NCBI GenBank assembly: GCA_020343875.1 | Contig: CP070811.1 | Coordinates: 1,183,064 to 1,215,065 of the forward strand | Reading direction: 5' to 3' | From: Anaerolineales bacterium | Lineage (GTDB): Bacteria > Chloroflexota > Anaerolineae > 4572-78 > NAK82 | DNA: 32,002 bases | Shown here: positions 1 through 8,062 of the stretch, in pieces | Layout of the letters: each line of letters starts with the position of its first letter | Numbering within the stretch: the first letter of the stretch is position 1 | Program-made: the position numbers and the translations under genes | Notes under the pieces: generated by a model | Told to the model about the DNA's origin: nothing | The model's input: only the letters and a program-made list of their open reading frames with translations | The model's database searches: none

Positions 1-197
1 AGGCTTTGAGCACCCAGGTAGGGAGCCCGCAGTAGAAAGGCGACCAGGGTCAACGCAATCAATGCGCCCCGGGTCGCCAGGCGAGACTCTAGATCGAGGT
101 AGCGAGCGCTGCGTAACTGGGAAGGGGTCATGGGCGGCGAATGGCCGGGCACGAAGTTCTCGATAACTGTCGAGAGCTTTCGCTCCTCATATGCCAT
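1..197 (-). CDS. N-terminus of a GT39-type (PMT/ArnT-like) membrane glycosyltransferase, cut by the window edge
   Basis: An open frame of 65 codons reads leftward off the window with no stop. It starts at ATG 197, preceded by AAGGA about six bases upstream; a second in-frame ATG at 131 is possible but has no comparable ribosome site. The first 40 residues are polar. A hydrophobic segment follows (ALIALTLVAFLL), and the visible part ends in 'RAPYLGAQSL'. In dolichyl-phosphate-mannose-type glycosyltransferases (PF13231/PF02366) this position, just after the first membrane helix, usually carries 'RxxxLgxxSLWxDE', the start of the catalytic acidic loop. That is the basis for the call, and it is an inference from about 20 residues. 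An inverted repeat, CCGTGAA at 214-220 with TTCACGG at 248-254, lies just ahead of the ribosome site. The gene probably ends the run that begins at 1522. Confidence 0.55.
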   Translation of the reverse strand, partial: MAYEERKLSTVIENFVPGHSPPMTPSQLRSARYLDLESRLATRGALIALTLVAFLLRAPYLGAQS

Positions 198-296
198 CCT
201 TATTCCTTATGCTCCGTGAAAGTGGTGCTGATGCATGAAGTTCAACCTTCACGGGGGAAATCTTTGCCTTGCCACAGTATTTGGGCAGCGTACCCA

Positions 297-983
297 CTAC
301 CACTCTTCATCTCTAGGAAACTGCTCTGGTGCCACGCCAGGTGGGCGCCGTCCCTTGATCTCGAGGAAAAGCAGAACCACCGGCACCAACAGCAAGAGGG
401 CAATCCCACAACACAGCCAGGGGTAGGCGAAGGTTATCGCCAGCGTATCCCAAAACTTGACCCAGTTGACAATTGGCTGATTAGTCTCAGCTTCTGGGGG
501 AAGTGGTTTGGCCGGCACCTCGGTGTCTTGAATAGGAGAGGTCGGCTCTGGCAAAGCGGGCGGAGGCTCGGTCGGCTCAGCCGAAGGAGATAGCACTTCT
601 TGGGTAGGTTGTTCTTCTACCGGAGCGGGTTCCTGGCTGGGCACAGCTTCAGTAGGGGCAGGTTCAGGCGGCGCCTGGGTGGGGGCCGCCTCGGCTGGTG
701 GCGGTGTGGGCGGTGGCGGAACCGGCGTTGGCGTGGGGGGCGGTGGAACCGGCGTCGACGTGGGCGGCGGCGGCACGGGCGTCGGTGTAGGTGGAATGGG
801 CGTAGGCTGAGCAGGGGATTGAAACATTAGGCGACTTGCCGTTACGGTACCCGGCGAGAGTGCAGCTGCCACCAGCAGCGCAATGCCCAACCAGGGCAAC
901 CACGCCGCCGTCAACCTGGCGCGACGACGCAAGGCTGACAAGAGAATACCCAAAGGATGAAATACACGTAGCAGTGATATCAA
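297..983 (-). CDS. Proline-rich protein with a membrane segment at each end
   Basis: A 228-residue protein of unknown function. It starts at TTG 983, chosen because AAAGGAG lies ten bases upstream and no ATG does better. Residues about 27-50 form a hydrophobic segment (signal anchor or signal peptide) after an Arg-rich stretch. Residues about 55-165 are almost entirely Pro, Thr, Glu and Ala, with tandem PPPPTPTPV-type units at the start. Residues about 185-210 form a second strong hydrophobic segment with a Cys pair, followed by a charged 'EIKGRR' stop-transfer and a short acidic tail. The expected topology is an extracytoplasmic Pro-rich stalk tethered to the membrane. It has the same architecture as the protein encoded at 1037-1522, 53 bases upstream, so the two are probably co-transcribed. 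No enzyme domain is visible. Confidence 0.7.
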   Translation of the reverse strand: MISLLRVFHPLGILLSALRRRARLTAAWLPWLGIALLVAAALSPGTVTASRLMFQSPAQPTPIPPTPTPVPPPPTSTPVPPPPTPTPVPPPPTPPPAEAAPTQAPPEPAPTEAVPSQEPAPVEEQPTQEVLSPSAEPTEPPPALPEPTSPIQDTEVPAKPLPPEAETNQPIVNWVKFWDTLAITFAYPWLCCGIALLLLVPVVLLFLEIKGRRPPGVAPEQFPRDEEW

Positions 984-1036
984 GATGACGTGACTCCTTT
1001 GTTTGCAGTGTATGTGAATTGGCTGATCAGGGTGTC

Positions 1037-1522
1037 TCAGGATTCCGACTCGTCAGACGGTTGTCCCCGCATCAACAGAACCACAGCACCCGCAACCAGC
1101 CCAATCAACACAATCCCGCCCGCTACCAGCATAGCTGTGTTGTCTCCGCCAGTCTGGGATGGCCGAGTCTCCGGAGGAGCGAGCGCTTCGGAGGCTGGCG
1201 TCGGGGTGATACCCGGAATACTTGGCGAGGGGGTGAGCGCTTGGGCTGGCTGGCTCGGCAGCGGCGATACCGGGGAGACTGGCGACTGAAAGCGAGCCCA
1301 CACGCTTGTCCCTGGCGGCGACAGCAAAAACGCCGTGCTGAGTGCCAGCAGTGCCATGGCAAGCAATCTCAATCCCCGCCGATCTCTGATTCGCCGTGCA
1401 CGATTCCGAATCTTCACAGTAACGCGTCCGTCTACAGGCACAGGTATGAATGAAAGGCGTATTATGAGTGGTATCCCAAGACGCCGGGCAGAGCCAAGGG
1501 CTAAGGACAGACCCAGCCTCAT
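1037..1522 (-). CDS. Small Pro-rich protein with N- and C-terminal membrane segments
   Basis: A 161-residue protein of unknown function. ATG 1522 is chosen because a near-consensus promoter (TATAAT at 1542-1547) ends only about 20 bases upstream, so the longer versions of this frame could not be made from that transcript. After a basic N-terminal region (RNRARRIRDRRG) comes a hydrophobic segment of about 18 residues (LLAMALLALSTAFLL). A Pro/Ser/Thr linker with SPVSPVSPLPS-type repeats follows, then a second hydrophobic segment near residues 128-152 and a short acidic C-terminus (DESES). It resembles the product encoded at 297-983 in layout but not in sequence detail. It could be a cell-surface anchor or sorting-signal-like protein; no enzymatic motif is seen. 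Confidence 0.65.
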   Translation of the reverse strand: MRLGLSLALGSARRLGIPLIIRLSFIPVPVDGRVTVKIRNRARRIRDRRGLRLLAMALLALSTAFLLSPPGTSVWARFQSPVSPVSPLPSQPAQALTPSPSIPGITPTPASEALAPPETRPSQTGGDNTAMLVAGGIVLIGLVAGAVVLLMRGQPSDESES

Positions 1523-1541
1523 CCTGTGACAAGACCAGGCT

Positions 1542-1570
1542 ATTATACAGAGACCAACCCCAATTGACAA
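1542..1570 (-). promoter_or_regulatory. Sigma-70 promoter for the Pro-rich membrane protein operon
   Basis: On the minus strand TTGTCA (1565-1570) is followed after exactly 17 bases by TATAAT (1542-1547). The predicted transcription start is near 1535, which leaves a leader of only about a dozen bases before ATG 1522. Confidence 0.75.
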
Positions 1571-1647
1571 AATGCTGACTTGGCGGGGTACGTCCACGAT
1601 TGGGGGCATTACTGCAGCCCGGATCAACTGGCCTGGTCGCCATGGCG

Positions 1648-2052
1648 TCAAGCAGCAGCGGCCATGTTGCGCACGATGTCCGTTTGTGACACAACACCTA
1701 CCGGCCGGAGGCAAGCTTCTTCTTTTTCAACGACCACCAGGCGGTGAATCCTGTTTTCGACCATCAGGTTGCAGGCCTGACGCACGGTTGCCTGGGGGGA
1801 AACAGTGAGCACCTGCCGTACCATAGCGTGTTCCGCGGTCAATTCAGCCCAATAGTCCTCAAAGGTGCGCAGTGTTATCAGGTCAGTGCGTGTTACAACC
1901 CCCGCCAAGTAGCCTTGGTCATCGGTCACTACCAGTGCGCTAACATCATGGTCCACCATCCGTCGGGCTACCTCAGTCACCGGTGTGCCGGGCTGGCAAG
2001 CGTAGACGCCTGGGTGCATAACCTCGGCAACTAACATATCCCCTGTTTCCAC
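1648..2052 (-). CDS. Stand-alone protein with two CBS domains
   Basis: A 134-residue cytoplasmic protein made of little more than two CBS motifs (a Bateman module). The first covers residues about 7-62 (VAEVMHPGVYACQPGTPVTE through VVTRTDLI). The second covers about 77-130 (VRQVLTVSPQATVRQACNLM through VVSQTDIVRN). Both end in the typical G-V-V-(S/T)-x-T-D-(I/L) strand that binds adenosyl ligands. Such proteins usually sense ATP, AMP or SAM and regulate a partner; the partner cannot be read from the context. The start is GTG 2052, backed by an AAGGGGG ribosome site six bases upstream; ATG 2037 is possible but its spacing would be poor. The gene has its own extended -10 promoter. Confidence 0.85.
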   Translation of the reverse strand: METGDMLVAEVMHPGVYACQPGTPVTEVARRMVDHDVSALVVTDDQGYLAGVVTRTDLITLRTFEDYWAELTAEHAMVRQVLTVSPQATVRQACNLMVENRIHRLVVVEKEEACLRPVGVVSQTDIVRNMAAAA

Positions 2053-2101
2053 AATTTGCCCCCTTATTTTAGGATCAGCCTGTTGAGAGAGAATTGTGTT
2101 G

Positions 2102-2110
2102 ATTATAGCA
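2102..2110 (-). promoter_or_regulatory. Extended -10 promoter of the CBS-domain gene
   Basis: On the minus strand TGC is followed directly by TATAAT (2102-2107), an extended -10 element. No good -35 is seen at 16-18 bases. The predicted leader is about 45 bases to GTG 2052. Confidence 0.55.
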
Positions 2111-2139
2111 TAGAATGGAGAAAAGTATCAGAATCCGTC

Positions 2140-2168
2140 TTGACTTTAGGCTGGAGTCGTGCTATATC
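2140..2168 (+). promoter_or_regulatory. Sigma-70 promoter of the penicillin acylase family gene
   Basis: TTGACT (2140-2145), a 17-base spacer, then TATATC (2163-2168). The predicted start is near 2175, giving a leader of about 110 bases. It is divergent from the CBS gene promoter 30 bases away. Confidence 0.6.
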
Positions 2169-2285
2169 CTTACCCATGCGTGTCACGTGCAGAATCTGGG
2201 CCACATGGTCTGGTAGGTACGCTCCGGGACTGCCTATGGGAGAGATGGGACAACTGGACGTGTGGAACATAAGGAGCGGAGAGCC

Positions 2286-4691
2286 ATGAAAGGCCGTGGC
2301 AAAGTACTCACCACTGTCGGGATCGGGCTGCTGATCATCGTAGTAGTTTTGGTGGGAGTGACCGCTTGGTTCGTACGACGCCCCTGGCCGCAGGTCAGCG
2401 GGACGCTGGCTGTCCCCGGCTTGGTGTCGCCGGTAGAGGTCATCCGGGACGGGTGGGGTGTACCCCACATCTATGCAGAAAACGAGCACGATCTGTTCTT
2501 TGCCCAGGGCTACGTCCATGCCCAGGATCGGTTGTGGCAGATGGAATTCAACCGACGCATCGGCAGCGGGACCCTCAGCGCCGCCCTGGGCGAGGCTACC
2601 CTGGACACCGATCGCTTCCTGCGTACCATTGGCTTGCGCCGGGCGGCCGAGAAGGACTGGGCGCGGTTGGACGACGACATACGCAGCATCATGGAAGCTT
2701 ACGCAGCCGGAGTCAATGCCTATATCGAGACTCACCGGGGCCGCCTGCCGTTGGAATTTACTATCCTGGGCGTGGATCCATCTCTATGGACCCCTCTTGA
2801 CACCCTGGCCTGGGGCAAGGTGATGAGCTACGATCTGGGTGGCAATTACGAACTCGAACTTCTGCGCGCCCGCATCATCGCTGAACTGGGAGAACAGGCC
2901 GCCCAGCAGCTCTTGCCCCCTTACGCCAATGGCGCACCTGTGATTGTCCCCCCCGAAGCCCGCACCTATACCTGGCTGCGGGGTGCTAGTTTCGGCGGGC
3001 TGGATGCCCTGGCAGCCATCTTGGGGGATCGCGGCCTGCCCTGGGGTAGCAACAATTGGACCGTCCACGGCAGTCGCACAGCCACGGGTGCCCCGATGCT
3101 GGCCGACGATACGCATCTGGGTTTAAACATGCCCTCCATCTGGTATGAAAATGGCTTGCACGGCGGGCGCTTTGACGGTGTTGGTTTCTCCTTCCCTGGC
3201 GTGCCGCTGGTCATTATCGGGCACAACACGCGCATCGCATGGGGCGTCACCAATCTGGGACCCGATGTTCAAGATTTCTACATTGAAAGGCTGAATGATC
3301 TGGCACACCCTACCCAATACGAATTTATGGGCGAGTGGCAAGATCTGCAAGTGGAGCAAGAGGTCATCGAAGTCAAGGGGCAGTCACCGGTGATCTTGGA
3401 CGTGCTCATCACCCGCCACGGCCCAATCATGAATGATGTCATTGGTGATCTGGCAGAAGCCGAGCCGATGGCACTCCAATGGACGGCTTTGGATGGCACC
3501 TACCTTTTCAAAGCAGTCAGGAATCTAAATCTGGCGGCCAATTGGGACGAATTCCGCCAGGCCCTCAGCGATTGGGATGTGCCCAGCCAAAATTTCGTCT
3601 ACGCCGATGTGGATGGCAACATCGGCTATCAGGCACCAGGTAAGATCCCTATCCGGGCGCCAGGGCACCAGGGCCTGGTGCCGGTACCTGGCTGGACGGG
3701 GCAGTACGAATGGCAAGGCTTCATACCTTTTGACGAGTTGCCTAGTGTGCTCAACCCCGCCACCGGTTTCATCGCCACTGCCAACAATAAGGTCGTACCT
3801 GACGACTACCCCTATCATCTGGCCTACGAGTGGGCTGCTCCCTACCGAGCTCAGCGCATCACGGACTTGCTGGCTGCCAATGACAACCTCACCCAGGAGG
3901 AGATACGCGATATCCAGGCCCAGACCTACTCACTGCCAGCTGAGGCGTTCCGGCCCTATCTCTTGGCCATCGAGCCAGAGGGCGAAATCCAGGCCCGCGC
4001 ATTGGCTCTTTTGGAGGCGTGGGACTTACGCAACGAGGCAGACCGGCCTGGCGCGTCTGTTTACCAAGTGTGGTACTGGTTCTTGCTGCAAAACACCCTG
4101 GCTGATGAGCTGGGCGACCAGATACTGGAAGACTATCGGGAATACTCTTCTTTGCATGTGCCGATGATGCTTGATCTGATGACCCAGCCCGATAGCCCTT
4201 GGTTTGACAACACCACCACGCCCCAGCTGGAAACTCGCGATGATATCCTGCGCCGTAGCCTGGCCGATGCCCTGATCTGGTTGGGCGAACGCCAGGGAAA
4301 CGACCCCAAGCAATGGGGGTGGGGCCGGTTGCACACCATGACCTTCGTCCATCAACCTCTTGGCCAGAGCGGGATTGCGTTACTGGAGCAGCTCTTTAAC
4401 AGCAAGCCCATCCCCGCCCGGGGCGACAACTTCACTGTAGATGCGGCCTCTTTCCGTTTTACGGATCCCTTCTCGGTGTACCACGGCACATCCCAGCGCT
4501 ATATCGCCGACTTGGGAGACCTGGACCAATCGCGGACAATTCATACCACCGGGCAAAGCGGCCAACTATTCCATCCACACCGCGAGGATTTCATCTCGTT
4601 GTGGCAGGATGTGGAAAGCCACCCTATGCTCTTCAGCCGAGAGGCGGTGGAGGTCAATGCGGAGAAGATTTTGACCCTTGTGCCGCAATAG
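2286..4691 (+). CDS. Penicillin acylase family (Ntn hydrolase), membrane-anchored
   Basis: An 801-residue precursor of an amide-bond hydrolase of the penicillin/cephalosporin/acyl-homoserine-lactone acylase family (PF01804). Residues about 12-33 form one hydrophobic N-terminal helix, so the enzyme should face the outside of the cell. The alpha part contains the usual opening (IRDGWGVPHIYAENEHDLFFAQGYVHAQDRLWQME). The autocatalytic cleavage and nucleophile site is 'PWGSNNW', with Ser255 becoming the N-terminus of the beta chain. Downstream are 'DTHLGLNMPSIWYENGLHG' and 'GHNTRIAWGVTNLGPDVQDFY', typical of the active beta chain. Length is normal for the family. The start is ATG 2286, with AAGGAG nine bases upstream. 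The real substrate (beta-lactam, N-acyl-homoserine lactone or another N-acyl compound) cannot be decided from sequence. The gene is monocistronic and converges with mtaB. Confidence 0.93.
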   Translation: MKGRGKVLTTVGIGLLIIVVVLVGVTAWFVRRPWPQVSGTLAVPGLVSPVEVIRDGWGVPHIYAENEHDLFFAQGYVHAQDRLWQMEFNRRIGSGTLSAALGEATLDTDRFLRTIGLRRAAEKDWARLDDDIRSIMEAYAAGVNAYIETHRGRLPLEFTILGVDPSLWTPLDTLAWGKVMSYDLGGNYELELLRARIIAELGEQAAQQLLPPYANGAPVIVPPEARTYTWLRGASFGGLDALAAILGDRGLPWGSNNWTVHGSRTATGAPMLADDTHLGLNMPSIWYENGLHGGRFDGVGFSFPGVPLVIIGHNTRIAWGVTNLGPDVQDFYIERLNDLAHPTQYEFMGEWQDLQVEQEVIEVKGQSPVILDVLITRHGPIMNDVIGDLAEAEPMALQWTALDGTYLFKAVRNLNLAANWDEFRQALSDWDVPSQNFVYADVDGNIGYQAPGKIPIRAPGHQGLVPVPGWTGQYEWQGFIPFDELPSVLNPATGFIATANNKVVPDDYPYHLAYEWAAPYRAQRITDLLAANDNLTQEEIRDIQAQTYSLPAEAFRPYLLAIEPEGEIQARALALLEAWDLRNEADRPGASVYQVWYWFLLQNTLADELGDQILEDYREYSSLHVPMMLDLMTQPDSPWFDNTTTPQLETRDDILRRSLADALIWLGERQGNDPKQWGWGRLHTMTFVHQPLGQSGIALLEQLFNSKPIPARGDNFTVDAASFRFTDPFSVYHGTSQRYIADLGDLDQSRTIHTTGQSGQLFHPHREDFISLWQDVESHPMLFSREAVEVNAEKILTLVPQ

Positions 4692-4730
4692 TTTGAGGGA
4701 ACACGGGCAGGAGTTGAGCAGGTGCTGACT

Positions 4731-6038
4731 TTAGCGGTCCACAATGTATCCTGTCAGGCCGCCAGATGTGTCAGTCACCATTCGGACTGTGGTGATCGCA
4801 TTACGCAAGTCGGGGCCGCCTGGTGCGGACACCCGCAAGTAATTGCTAGTGAGGCCTTTCCATAGAACGCTATCGCCATCCAGCTCATATGTCTCCCACA
4901 GCACGTCCATCGTCCGGCCCACAAAGCTAGAGCGGAAGGTGCGCTCCAGCCGCGCTCCTAGGGTGCGCGTTCGGCGACTGCGCTCGGCCATCGTGTCGGG
5001 AGGAACCTGGCCTTGCATTGAGGCCGCGACAGTCCCTGGGCGACGGGAATAGCGGAAGATGTGCAACTTGGCAAAGGCCATGGCCTCTACAAAGGCCAGG
5101 CTTTGACTGAACTCGAGCTCGGTTTCACCCGGGAAGCCGACCATGATGTCAGTTGTCACCGATAGATCGGGAATGGCGCCCCGTGCGGCGGCCACCAACT
5201 GGGAGTAGTCGGCTGCGGTAGTGCGACGGGCCATGCGCTTTAGGGTGGCGTCGCAGCCGCTTTGTAGCGGCAGGTGCAAATGACGGCCCAGGCGGGGGTT
5301 TTCCCATAGAGTGAAAAAGTCCGCATCCAGATCCCAGGGCTCCAGGGACGACAGCCGCAGGCGGGGCACTTCGGTTTCGTTTAGCAGCCGGTGTACCAGG
5401 TGGAACAGGCCGAGTTGCTCACCCGCATCGTGGCCATAAGAGCCCAAGTGCACACCGCTGAGCACCACCTCTTGATAGCCTGCTCTCACTAGGTTTTGCA
5501 CTTCCCCTATCACATCATCGGCTGGTCGGCTGCGACCCACTCCTCGCGCCACCGTCACGATGCAAAAAGTGCATCGATTGTCGCAGCCGTCTTGGACCTT
5601 GATGAAGGCACGCGTCCGCGCGCCGGGATATGTATATAAGAAATCCGGCATGGGGGGGGTGGCATTTGCCGCCTTCTGGGTGTCATCCCATAAGCCCCAG
5701 GCACTGGTATGCTCCTCCACCAACTCCACCAGACGGTCTTTGTCTTGATTGCCCAGCACCAGATCCACACCCAGGGCCGTCACCTGGTCTGGCTCTAATT
5801 CGGCGTAGCAGCCAGTGACTACCACTGCTGCACCGGGATTTGTCCGTTTTAGATGCCGGATAATCTGGCGCGACTTGCGGGCGGCCGCGCCGGTGACAGT
5901 GCATGTATTCAGCACACACAAGTCAGCTACCTCATCCGGCCCCACCACCCAATGTCCGGCTGCCATGAACTTGCGGGCTATACTTTCCACTTCGCTGATA
6001 TTTAGCCGGCAACCCAATGTTTCAAGCCTAACCCGCAT
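4731..6038 (-). CDS. mtaB: tRNA t6A37 methylthiotransferase MtaB (radical SAM)
   Basis: A 435-residue enzyme of the MiaB/MtaB family (TIGR01579 type). It converts t6A at position 37 of ANN-decoding tRNAs to ms2t6A, using two 4Fe-4S clusters and SAM. The N-terminal methylthiotransferase domain has its three cluster cysteines at C10 (LETLGCRLN), C46 (LNTCTVT) and C77 (VTGCYAE). The radical SAM domain carries C152, C156 and C159 in 'GCDNRCTFCIV', and later the conserved 'GFPGETELEF'. The C-terminal TRAM-like region is short. MtaB is preferred over MiaB or RimO because of the 'CRLNISEVESI' opening and 'RAFIKVQDGCDNRCTFC'. ATG 6038 has GGAG seven bases upstream. The gene ends 39 bases from the convergent acylase gene. 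Confidence 0.92.
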   Translation of the reverse strand: MRVRLETLGCRLNISEVESIARKFMAAGHWVVGPDEVADLCVLNTCTVTGAAARKSRQIIRHLKRTNPGAAVVVTGCYAELEPDQVTALGVDLVLGNQDKDRLVELVEEHTSAWGLWDDTQKAANATPPMPDFLYTYPGARTRAFIKVQDGCDNRCTFCIVTVARGVGRSRPADDVIGEVQNLVRAGYQEVVLSGVHLGSYGHDAGEQLGLFHLVHRLLNETEVPRLRLSSLEPWDLDADFFTLWENPRLGRHLHLPLQSGCDATLKRMARRTTAADYSQLVAAARGAIPDLSVTTDIMVGFPGETELEFSQSLAFVEAMAFAKLHIFRYSRRPGTVAASMQGQVPPDTMAERSRRTRTLGARLERTFRSSFVGRTMDVLWETYELDGDSVLWKGLTSNYLRVSAPGGPDLRNAITTVRMVTDTSGGLTGYIVDR

Positions 6039-6114
6039 CTTCGTCTCCGAATTCTACTCGCGCACATGCCCTTGATGAGACAGTCACTATAGGACACTGT
6101 TCATCATATAGCTC

Positions 6115-6159
6115 AGAAACCCGGTTCTTCTGAAAGAAGGTCTTACGAACCGGGTTTCT
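6115..6159. repeat. Long palindromic hairpin repeat between mtaB and the TolB-like gene
   Basis: Perfect 13-base arms, AGAAACCCGGTTC (6115-6127) and GAACCGGGTTTCT (6147-6159), flank a 19-base loop that itself begins with a small TTCT/AGAA hairpin. It lies in the spacer after the TolB-like gene stop (6193) and before the mtaB start (6038). No T-run follows on the minus strand, so it is not a classical intrinsic terminator, though it could still slow or protect transcript ends. AGAAACCCGGTTTCT-like palindromes occur as dispersed repeats in some filamentous bacterial genomes; that comparison is from memory. Confidence 0.7.
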
Positions 6160-6192
6160 GGTTTCCCCTTTGTCCGCTGTGTATGGTCTGCG

Positions 6193-7821
6193 CTAGTGCA
6201 CATCCATGCGGCCAAAAGTCCAGTCAGGCCCTGGATCGGCATTGGCAATGATTTGCTTCTGGTCGCTGCCGTCAGCTTTCATTGTGTAAATGCCCCAACT
6301 CCCAGTGCGCGCGCTCCTGAACACAATCCGGCCGTCCGGTGTCCAGGCGGGCAGGCTGTCCGGGCCAGGGGCATCGGTCAGACGTCGGATGTTGCTGCCA
6401 TCTACGTTCATCAAGTAGATGTCTACATTGCCGCCCGAATCCCGGTGAAATGCGATGGTCTTGCCATCCGGTGACCAGGCTGGAAGTGAATCGCTGCCCT
6501 CATTAGTGATATTGTGGGCGCCAGAATCGTCACGGTTCGAGATCCAGATGCCCTGTTTCCCATCGCGCCCGGAACGATAAACGACCTGGTTGCTGTCAGG
6601 AGCCCAGTCGGCTTGCTCGCCGGGGATTTCAATGTTGAATTGTTGATTGTCGGCGGTGCCCAGGAAGTAGATACGTCGATCAGGGCCGCCTCGGGTGGCG
6701 TCGAAGGCAAGCATGTCCCCATTGGGAGCCCAGGCGGCCCAACGGGCGCTTCCATCACGCACAAACTGCCCTATCTCTACTTGAGTGATGTCGCTAGGGA
6801 AGCTGGCAACGTTCAACCACAAGATGCCATTGGAGATACCTGATACCACGTACTCTGCCCCATCTCGCACCTGGCGGTCCACACCCTCCTCGCCAAAGAA
6901 GCCCAGATACTCACCGTCAGATGACCATGATGGTCCTGCTGCTCGTTCCAATAGAAATTGTTCGCCGCTGCCGTCCGTATTGGCGATGTACAGGTTATGT
7001 TTGCCGCCGTCCCAGCGAGCAAAGGCGACTTTATACGTTCTGGCGGCAGGCGGGGGGGCGCTGGTGCTCTCGGGGGTGGGTGTGGCGCTGGCCTCGATAA
7101 CGAACGAGCCGCTTCGAGCCAATTCCCCGTTCACGTGAAGCTCCAGCCTCCATGTACCCGAACCCAGTGGCTCGCCGCCCCCGGTCAGACTTAGATCGAA
7201 AGTTCCGCTCTCGCCCGCGGTCCAGGTGTCAGAGCCACTGCCTACCTCTTCCCCATCTTGGTACCAATGTCGCTCCCAGTCGTTGCTTTCTGACATGCCT
7301 TCGTAGTCGAAGACGGCGTGGATCTCTTCGATATCCTCCGGGAAGCTGGTATCGGCGCCGACCGGCTGGTTGTCATCGGTGACACCAACGGCGAAGGTGA
7401 TTGGCCCGATGCTGGGCTCTTGGCTCACGGAGGGCGATGTAGGCGTTGGGGTTTCACCACTCGGCGTCTCGGCCACTTCAGGGGTCTCGGTAGGGCCCTG
7501 GACACCGGCCGAAGTGTCTTCCGTGGCAGTTGGCTCTGTCGTCGGCTCGGTTGCAGGCGGTGTAGATGTTGGTTCAGCTTCTACTTTGGTGGTAGACGGC
7601 TGACTGACGATCGCAGGCGTGGGAGTCGTCTTTTCACCTCCCAGGCTGAATTCGAATCCTTCCCCTCCCCCGACCAGGAGCAGGGCGGCGACTGCCACCA
7701 ATCCCAGACAAAGCATGCCTGCACAACCGCCCAACGCCACCCACACCCATCGCTTCCGCTCCTTGGGAGCGGGATGCGGAGTCACCACAGTACGGTCGTC
7801 GTATCGTTCAGATGCAGCCAT
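6193..7821 (-). CDS. Membrane-anchored TolB-like beta-propeller protein
   Basis: A 542-residue protein of unknown specific role. Residues 1-24 are cytoplasmic and basic, 25-50 form a single transmembrane helix, and about 62-137 are a Pro/Thr/Glu-rich linker. A beta-rich module at about 138-244 (PITFAVGVTDDNQP through GSFVIEA) resembles an immunoglobulin-like domain. A second short TP-rich linker leads to a C-terminal propeller of WD40-like TolB/PD40 repeats (PF07676), with recurrent 'PAWSPDGKTIAFHRD', 'DIYLMNVDGSNIRRLT' and 'PAWTPDGRIVFRS'. The propeller should be outside the cell. ATG 7821 is chosen because AGGAGG stands six bases upstream; the longer frame to 7878 has no such site. TolB-like propellers usually bind partner proteins or serve as scaffolds. 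This one is not next to tol genes, so a role in Tol-Pal is not implied. Confidence 0.85.
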   Translation of the reverse strand: MAASERYDDRTVVTPHPAPKERKRWVWVALGGCAGMLCLGLVAVAALLLVGGGEGFEFSLGGEKTTPTPAIVSQPSTTKVEAEPTSTPPATEPTTEPTATEDTSAGVQGPTETPEVAETPSGETPTPTSPSVSQEPSIGPITFAVGVTDDNQPVGADTSFPEDIEEIHAVFDYEGMSESNDWERHWYQDGEEVGSGSDTWTAGESGTFDLSLTGGGEPLGSGTWRLELHVNGELARSGSFVIEASATPTPESTSAPPPAARTYKVAFARWDGGKHNLYIANTDGSGEQFLLERAAGPSWSSDGEYLGFFGEEGVDRQVRDGAEYVVSGISNGILWLNVASFPSDITQVEIGQFVRDGSARWAAWAPNGDMLAFDATRGGPDRRIYFLGTADNQQFNIEIPGEQADWAPDSNQVVYRSGRDGKQGIWISNRDDSGAHNITNEGSDSLPAWSPDGKTIAFHRDSGGNVDIYLMNVDGSNIRRLTDAPGPDSLPAWTPDGRIVFRSARTGSWGIYTMKADGSDQKQIIANADPGPDWTFGRMDVH

Positions 7822-7891
7822 TCTCTGCCTCCTTTTTGGGCCAGCGAGTAGTCCGCTTGTTGCTATGCCAAGAGACAATCATATAGCTTAT

Positions 7892-7915
7892 TCTGGCACA
7901 GCATGCTTTGCCAGA
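7892..7915. promoter_or_regulatory. Inverted repeat at the transcription start of the TolB-like gene (possible operator)
   Basis: Arms TCTGGCA (7892-7898) and TGCCAGA (7909-7915) are separated by ten bases that contain the palindrome GCATGC. The element sits at the predicted +1 of the minus-strand promoter (-10 at 7925-7930), which suits a repressor site or a 5' hairpin. Confidence 0.4.
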
Positions 7916-7924
7916 CTGGATCCA

Positions 7925-7953
7925 AGCATATCATTACCGAGCAGGTATGTCAA
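7925..7953 (-). promoter_or_regulatory. Sigma-70 promoter of the TolB-like gene
   Basis: Minus-strand TTGACA (7948-7953), a 17-base spacer, then TATGCT (7925-7930). The predicted leader is about 97 bases to ATG 7821. Confidence 0.7.
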
Positions 7954-7998
7954 GTGATGTGGGTGCCATATGTGCGCTCTTGACGAATGCAATGCGTG

Positions 7999-8027
7999 TT
8001 GGCATCCGGGGCAGCCAGTGGTATAAT
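7999..8027 (+). promoter_or_regulatory. Sigma-70 promoter of the orphan histidine kinase
   Basis: TTGGCA (7999-8004), a 17-base spacer, then TATAAT (8022-8027). The predicted start is near 8034, about 30 bases before the GTG start codon. It is divergent from the TolB-like gene promoter. Confidence 0.8.
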
Positions 8028-8062
8028 AAAGTCTCTTCACTCTCCAGAAATAGGAGGCTGTT

